Assembly (NCBI GenBank): GCA_031254535.1
Contig: JAIRUG010000091.1
Span: 1 to 11,015, forward strand
DNA: 11,015 bases
Direction: 5' to 3'
From: Rickettsia sp.
GTDB lineage: Bacteria > Pseudomonadota > Alphaproteobacteria > Rickettsiales > Rickettsiaceae
Position numbers and translations under genes: made by a program. Shown here in pieces: positions 7,366-11,015 of this stretch. The notes below the pieces were generated by a model. It made no database searches and was not told the origin of the DNA. It worked only from the letters and a program-made list of their open reading frames with translations. How positions within the stretch are numbered: position 1 is the stretch's first letter; each line of letters starts with the position of its first letter.

Positions 7366-9636
7366 TTTAAGGTTTATTGCATCTATACAAGCAAATGTGG
7401 CAATTTTTGTTATTTCACTTGCTGACGCCCCCATTCGTACTATTTGTACCGGATATTCAAAACCATTAATTATGGGTCCAATAAAAACACCTCTGGCTAA
7501 TTCTTGCAATAGTTGCGTTGAAATTGCAGCAGAATGTATATCAGGCATAATCAAGACGTTAGCAGAACCTGATAACCGACAAAACTTATATAAATTACGT
7601 AAGTTAGGGTTCAGAGCAACATCAGCTAACATTTCACCATCATATTCAAAATCCAGATTCATACCATCTAAGATTCTAACAACTTCCAGTACTCTATTTG
7701 CCTTTTCTCTCATTGGATTACCAAAAGTTGAGAAGGAAAGTAGTGCAATCTTTGGCGTCATTCCCATATTTTTTGCTATACTGGCAGTCTGTAAGGTTAT
7801 TTCTACAAGATCCTGCTCACTTGGCAGTTCAGTCACGCTATTATCAGCAATAATTATATTATGTTCCTTGGTAACCATAATAGAATATCCTAATATTCTA
7901 TTATTTTTTTTAGGTTCTATTACCTTCATAATATCCTCTAAGCTATTATAATAGCTCTTTGTTACGCCAGTAACCATACAATCTGCATCACCGCAAGCTA
8001 TCATGATAGCTGAGAATATATTTTTATCACTTTTAACTAATTTAGCACAGTCACGATATAAATAACCCTTACGCTGTAATCGGCTATAAAGAGTATCTAT
8101 ATATTTATTAAGATTTTGGTTAATAGCAGCATTCATTATGTTAATACCCTTTAAATCATAATTCATACCTATTTTACTTAAAACAGTAGATATTTTATCA
8201 TATCTACCCACTAGGATAGGGTGAGCATGACCAGTATCCCGCATGGTAATAGCAGCCATAATTACTTCTTCCTCCTCACCCTCAGCAAAGATTACTCTTT
8301 TAGGTGCTGATTGTTGGATTCTTTCAAATAATAGATTCATGTAATGTGAGGTAGGATTTAGTCTACTCTCCAATTCCCTTGCATAGTCTTTGAAATCAAG
8401 ATCTGTAATTCTAGCAACCCCACTATCTATGGCTGCCTTAGCTACTGCCATCGAAACAGTGGTAATTAATCTCGGATCAAACGGTACAGGAATTATGTAA
8501 TCTGGACCAAAAACCATTTTCCTACCAGGATATGCTTTATAAACTTCGTCAGGTACAGCTTGTCTTGCTAGTTCCGCTAAAGAAATCGCTGCCGCTATTT
8601 TCATTTCCTGATTAATAGTAGTAGCTCTAACATCTAAAGCTCCACGGAAAATATACGGAAAGCCCATAACATTATTAAGCTGATTATTGTAATCAGAGCG
8701 TCCTGTAGCAATAATCGCGTCACTTCTAACTGCTTGTATATCCTCTGGAGTAATTTCTGGGTCTGGGTTAGCCATCGGAAAAATGATGGGATTTTGAGCC
8801 ATACTAGCTACCATTTCTTTCGATACCGCCCCTTTAGAAGATAAGCCAAGGAATACATCAGCTGACTTCATGGCATCACTCATGGTACGCAAGTCGGTTT
8901 CAGCCGCGTATAATTCCTTCCATTCATTCATACCTTCTTGTCGACCTTTATAAACAACCCCCATTTTATCACATATTATAACATTCTTTTTGTCTACACT
9001 AAGAGCAATTAGTAATTCAATGCAGGCAATTGCTGCCGCCCCTGCACCACTTACTACAATTTTCATATTATCCAATGAACGATTTGTAATATAAGCCGCA
9101 TTAATAAGACCTGCCGCAGCAATAATAGCCGTTCCATGCTGATCATCATGGAAAACCGGTATCTGCATACAGCTTTTTAATTTTTCCTCAATTATAAAAC
9201 ATTCGGGAGATTTAATATCTTCTAAATTAATACCACCAAAACTATAACTAAGATATTTTACGGCATTAATAAACTCATCTGGGTCAGTAGTATCTATTTC
9301 AAGATCAATAGAATCAATATCAGCAAATTTCTTGAATAAAACAGCTTTTCCTTCCATTACTGGCTTTGACGCAGCTGCTCCCAAATCACCAAGACCAAGA
9401 ATAGCTGTACCATTAGTTATTACAGCAACTAAGTTGCCTCTAGCAGTATATTTATAAACATCATCTATATTTTTAGCAATTTCAAGACATGGTGCTGCTA
9501 CCCCTGGCGAATAAGCCAAAGCCAAGTCCTGTTGAGTATCCAAAGGCTTAGTTGCAGCAATAGCAATTTTACCTGGCTTATCCTTGCGATGATATTCTAA
9601 AGCTTTGAGATAATTTATTTTATTTATTTCATCCAT
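7363..9636 (-). CDS. maeB: Malic enzyme with C-terminal phosphotransacetylase-like domain (MaeB type)
   Basis: This cytosolic enzyme converts malate to pyruvate and CO2 while reducing NADP (possibly NAD). It has 757 residues, the normal size of the long MaeB form. The malic N-terminal domain (about 16-160) holds [14 protein letters not shown] (40-53) with the catalytic Tyr42, [23 protein letters not shown] with the catalytic Lys97, and [14 protein letters not shown] (162-169) carries the metal-binding aspartates. The nucleotide-binding domain (about 170-410) has VVSGAGAAA (194-202), and [11 protein letters not shown] and [13 protein letters not shown] follow. The C-terminal part (about 430-757) resembles phosphotransacetylase ([45 protein letters not shown]); in MaeB proteins it is regulatory and lacks acetyltransferase activity. 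AAGGAA lies eight bases before the ATG. It follows the AEC permease gene by 37 bases on the same strand, so the two are probably co-transcribed. Rickettsial annotations also call this gene tme. A palindromic repeat supplies the stop codon region. Confidence 0.97.
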   Translation of the reverse strand: MDEINKINYLKALEYHRKDKPGKIAIAATKPLDTQQDLALAYSPGVAAPCLEIAKNIDDVYKYTARGNLVAVITNGTAILGLGDLGAAASKPVMEGKAVLFKKFADIDSIDLEIDTTDPDEFINAVKYLSYSFGGINLEDIKSPECFIIEEKLKSCMQIPVFHDDQHGTAIIAAAGLINAAYITNRSLDNMKIVVSGAGAAAIACIELLIALSVDKKNVIICDKMGVVYKGRQEGMNEWKELYAAETDLRTMSDAMKSADVFLGLSSKGAVSKEMVASMAQNPIIFPMANPDPEITPEDIQAVRSDAIIATGRSDYNNQLNNVMGFPYIFRGALDVRATTINQEMKIAAAISLAELARQAVPDEVYKAYPGRKMVFGPDYIIPVPFDPRLITTVSMAVAKAAIDSGVARITDLDFKDYARELESRLNPTSHYMNLLFERIQQSAPKRVIFAEGEEEEVIMAAITMRDTGHAHPILVGRYDKISTVLSKIGMNYDLKGINIMNAAINQNLNKYIDTLYSRLQRKGYLYRDCAKLVKSDKNIFSAIMIACGDADCMVTGVTKSYYNSLEDIMKVIEPKKNNRILGYSIMVTKEHNIIIADNSVTELPSEQDLVEITLQTASIAKNMGMTPKIALLSFSTFGNPMREKANRVLEVVRILDGMNLDFEYDGEMLADVALNPNLRNLYKFCRLSGSANVLIMPDIHSAAISTQLLQELARGVFIGPIINGFEYPVQIVRMGASASEITKIATFACIDAINLK

Positions 9637-9673
9637 AAATGTTGTTCCTTAATTATTTCAAGTTTTGACATCA

Positions 9674-10606
9674 TTATATGCTCATCCACATAAGAACTGA
9701 CAATGAGACTATTGAAAATAGTGTTGTGAAGGTAATAATTGATGCCATAGATTCTGGATCTCCACCAAGCTGACGTGATAAAACATAAGCTGTGCTGGCA
9801 CATGGTAAACAACTATATAGAACCCCAACTGATTTAGCAGTACCAGTGATTGACATTAGCGACAATACAATTATTGCAACAACAGGAAAAGCCACTAACT
9901 TAATAAAACTAGTAAATAATACATTGTGCACAATCGTACCACGCATGAAGAATTTGAGATTTGCTCCAACATTTAGCATACCTATAGCTAAAGCAGAGTC
10001 AGATAGAGTAGATAAGGTTTTTTTTATACCAAGATGTAATTCTAAATTAGAGTAATTAAAAAGAAATCCAATGATACTAGTGATAATCAAGGGATTTTGT
10101 ACTAGCAGTTTAAGCGTCCATATAAAGCTAGCTTTAGAACCCTGAGCTACAGAACTATCAGGGATATAATGGGCAAAAATCATTACTGATATGATATTAG
10201 TAAAAATGATCATATAAGATGAAATCACCGATACTATAGCAAGCCCTTCTTGACCCAAAAGAGGACTACTAACACCAAAAAAGATATAACTATTATAACG
10301 TACTGCCCCTTGAAAGGTTGAAGTAAACTGAATTTTGTCAAAGTTGGTTTTCTTCTGATAAATAATTAAAGCAACAGCAATAATAGAAGTGGAAATGATT
10401 AATGCTAATACCAGTCTTATTATAGAAGATGCATTTAAATCAGCTATAGATATATGATTGAAAATCATGACAGGAAAAAGAAAGAAATATGATAATTTTT
10501 CTACCCCCCTCCAAAATTCTTCAGAAGTCAACCATTTCCTTTTGATAATACTACCAAGCAAGGGAATCAAAAGAATAGGTAATGTACTAGAGAAAATATC
10601 ATTCAT
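9674..10606 (-). CDS. AEC-family (auxin efflux carrier-like) permease, probable malate or other carboxylate transporter
   Basis: This inner-membrane protein of 310 residues has about ten hydrophobic segments, the normal size for bacterial AEC transporters. Family landmarks are the N-terminal LPILLIPLLGSIIKRKWL, KLSYFFLFPVMIF (37-49), GAVRYNSYIFFG (100-111), QNPLIITSIIGFLF (170-183), SALAIGMLNVGANL (204-217), and the C-terminal CLPCASTAYVLSRQLGGDPESMASIITFTTLFSIVSL with its re-entrant proline helix. Some bacterial AEC members carry malate or malonate; because maeB follows 37 bases downstream, I infer malate or a related dicarboxylate. Substrate and direction of transport cannot be read from the sequence. 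The ATG at 10606 places the first helix correctly, although no clear Shine-Dalgarno precedes it. Confidence 0.9.
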   Translation of the reverse strand: MNDIFSSTLPILLIPLLGSIIKRKWLTSEEFWRGVEKLSYFFLFPVMIFNHISIADLNASSIIRLVLALIISTSIIAVALIIYQKKTNFDKIQFTSTFQGAVRYNSYIFFGVSSPLLGQEGLAIVSVISSYMIIFTNIISVMIFAHYIPDSSVAQGSKASFIWTLKLLVQNPLIITSIIGFLFNYSNLELHLGIKKTLSTLSDSALAIGMLNVGANLKFFMRGTIVHNVLFTSFIKLVAFPVVAIIVLSLMSITGTAKSVGVLYSCLPCASTAYVLSRQLGGDPESMASIITFTTLFSIVSLSVLMWMSI

Positions 10607-10630
10607 CAGTCTACTATTATCCCAATTACC

Positions 10631-10652
10631 AATTGCTATGTAATTAGCAATT
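10631..10652. promoter_or_regulatory. Dyad in the leader of the AEC permease gene
   Basis: AATTGCT and AGCAATT are inverted around eight bases, about 25-46 bases upstream of the permease start. It could be an operator or a leader hairpin. The pairing is A/T-rich, so chance is a real possibility. Confidence 0.3.
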
Positions 10653-10705
10653 ATTATTTATAGAGGCTATAAATTATGCGTTACGATCAAACTTTCTACT
10701 TTGGC

Positions 10706-10733
10706 ATAATATCAGAGTTTTATTGCAAATCAA
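10706..10733 (-). promoter_or_regulatory. Candidate promoter for the AEC-maeB unit
   Basis: On the minus strand TTGATT (10728-10733) and TATTAT (10706-10711) are separated by 16 bases; they match the consensus at 4 of 6 and 5 of 6 positions. Transcription would start near 10699 and leave a leader of about 93 bases. A TATAAA nearer to the gene (about 10657) is an alternative -10 without a good -35. Confidence 0.35.
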
Positions 10734-10775
10734 GACGTATATAAGCTAACCCGTTAAAGTTCTAGATGCCTCTCC

Positions 10776-10870
10776 GTCATTGCAAGAAGCAATTTTGCAG
10801 CAATGAAGCAATCCATAACAAGTAATTAGAAATGGGGTGCTTCGTTGGCTTACACCTCCTCGTAATAACG
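10776..10870. repeat. Degenerate palindromic repeat, copy G
   Basis: It begins GTCATTGCAAGAAGC and keeps CAATGAAGCAATCCAT, a centre of AAGTAATTAGAAATGG and a right arm GTGCTTCG...CTCCTCGTAATAACG. The inner hairpin GCAATTTTGC differs from all other copies. A 60-codon minus-strand frame across it is a by-product. Confidence 0.7.
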
Positions 10871-10895
10871 TCAGTTTACTATGACTAAATGTTAA

Positions 10896-10981
10896 CAGGT
10901 ATAGCTTAATCAAAGAAAATGGCGACAAGAGGAAGAAAATATAGTATAAATATAGAGAGAAAAAATATAGTAAAATCCGAT
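10896..10981. repeat. Right arm of the outer inverted repeat
   Basis: This is the partner of 1-86, identical over 82 bases (10900-10981). The last 34 bases of the window have no counterpart on the left, because the left arm is cut by the window edge. Confidence 0.95.
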
Positions 10982-10996
10982 GCCAAGAAGTTATAG
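10919..10996 (+). CDS. Possible 25-codon peptide inside the outer repeat
   Basis: An ATG at 10919 opens a frame for a basic peptide, MATRGRKYSINIERK followed by ten more residues, and it ends in TAG at 10994-10996. The first 21 codons lie in the perfectly repeated 82 bases, so the left copy (minus strand, from 63 to the window edge) encodes the same start and may continue outside. No good ribosome binding site is present and I recognise no family. It could be the broken beginning of a larger gene such as a transposase, or no gene at all. Confidence 0.2.
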   Translation: MATRGRKYSINIERKNIVKSDAKKL

Positions 10997-11015
10997 TTAC
11001 GATCTGAGAACAAGA

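Noticed and set aside
7397..7951. 184-codon plus-strand frame
   Set aside because: It is antisense to the phosphotransacetylase-like part of maeB, whose coding sense is certain from its motifs.
9624..10055. Short frames overlapping the permease and its junction with maeB (9624-9812 minus, 9792-10055 plus)
   Set aside because: They are shadows of the permease coding region with no ribosome binding site or family match.
10746..10928. 60-codon minus-strand frame between the permease and the right edge
   Set aside because: It runs through palindromic repeat copy G and the outer repeat and looks like chance.

Overview
The window is AT-rich bacterial DNA, most likely from a Rickettsia or another close member of the Rickettsiaceae. 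The main evidence is a 23S-5S rRNA unit with no 16S gene beside it (the split rRNA arrangement of Rickettsiales), an outer-membrane protein that closely resembles the rickettsial Adr adhesins, and many dispersed palindromic repeats of the CATTGCGAGG...GAAGCAATCCAT type.

Layout from left to right. Positions 1-86 are one arm of a near-perfect inverted repeat whose partner is at 10896-10981, so almost the whole window lies between two copies of one repeat; the odd window length suggests a whole contig that ends in that repeat. A truncated VUT/QPTR (YhhQ-like) queuosine-precursor transporter remnant follows on the minus strand. Then comes a minus-strand ribosomal unit: promoter at 4206-4234, a leader with a boxB/boxA-like signal, 23S rRNA (about 1285-4048), a spacer that holds a 122-bp palindromic element, and 5S rRNA (about 922-1038). 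A pair of 22-bp transposon-like inverted repeats (665-686 and 4491-4512) encloses this unit and several palindromic repeats.

The right half holds ordinary housekeeping genes: an NlpD-like lipoprotein with a degenerate LytM domain (minus), divergent rpiB (plus), an Adr-like beta-barrel adhesin with its own terminator (minus), and a two-gene minus-strand unit in which an AEC-family permease precedes maeB, a malic enzyme with a phosphotransacetylase-like C-terminal domain. The last pair looks like a malate (or other carboxylate) uptake and decarboxylation module.

I see no CRISPR array, tRNA, phage gene, toxin-antitoxin pair or defence system. The most notable signals are structural: nested inverted repeats around the rRNA unit, palindromic repeats whose inner stems covary between copies, one such repeat that appears to supply the maeB stop codon, and a palindromic element inside the 23S-5S spacer.
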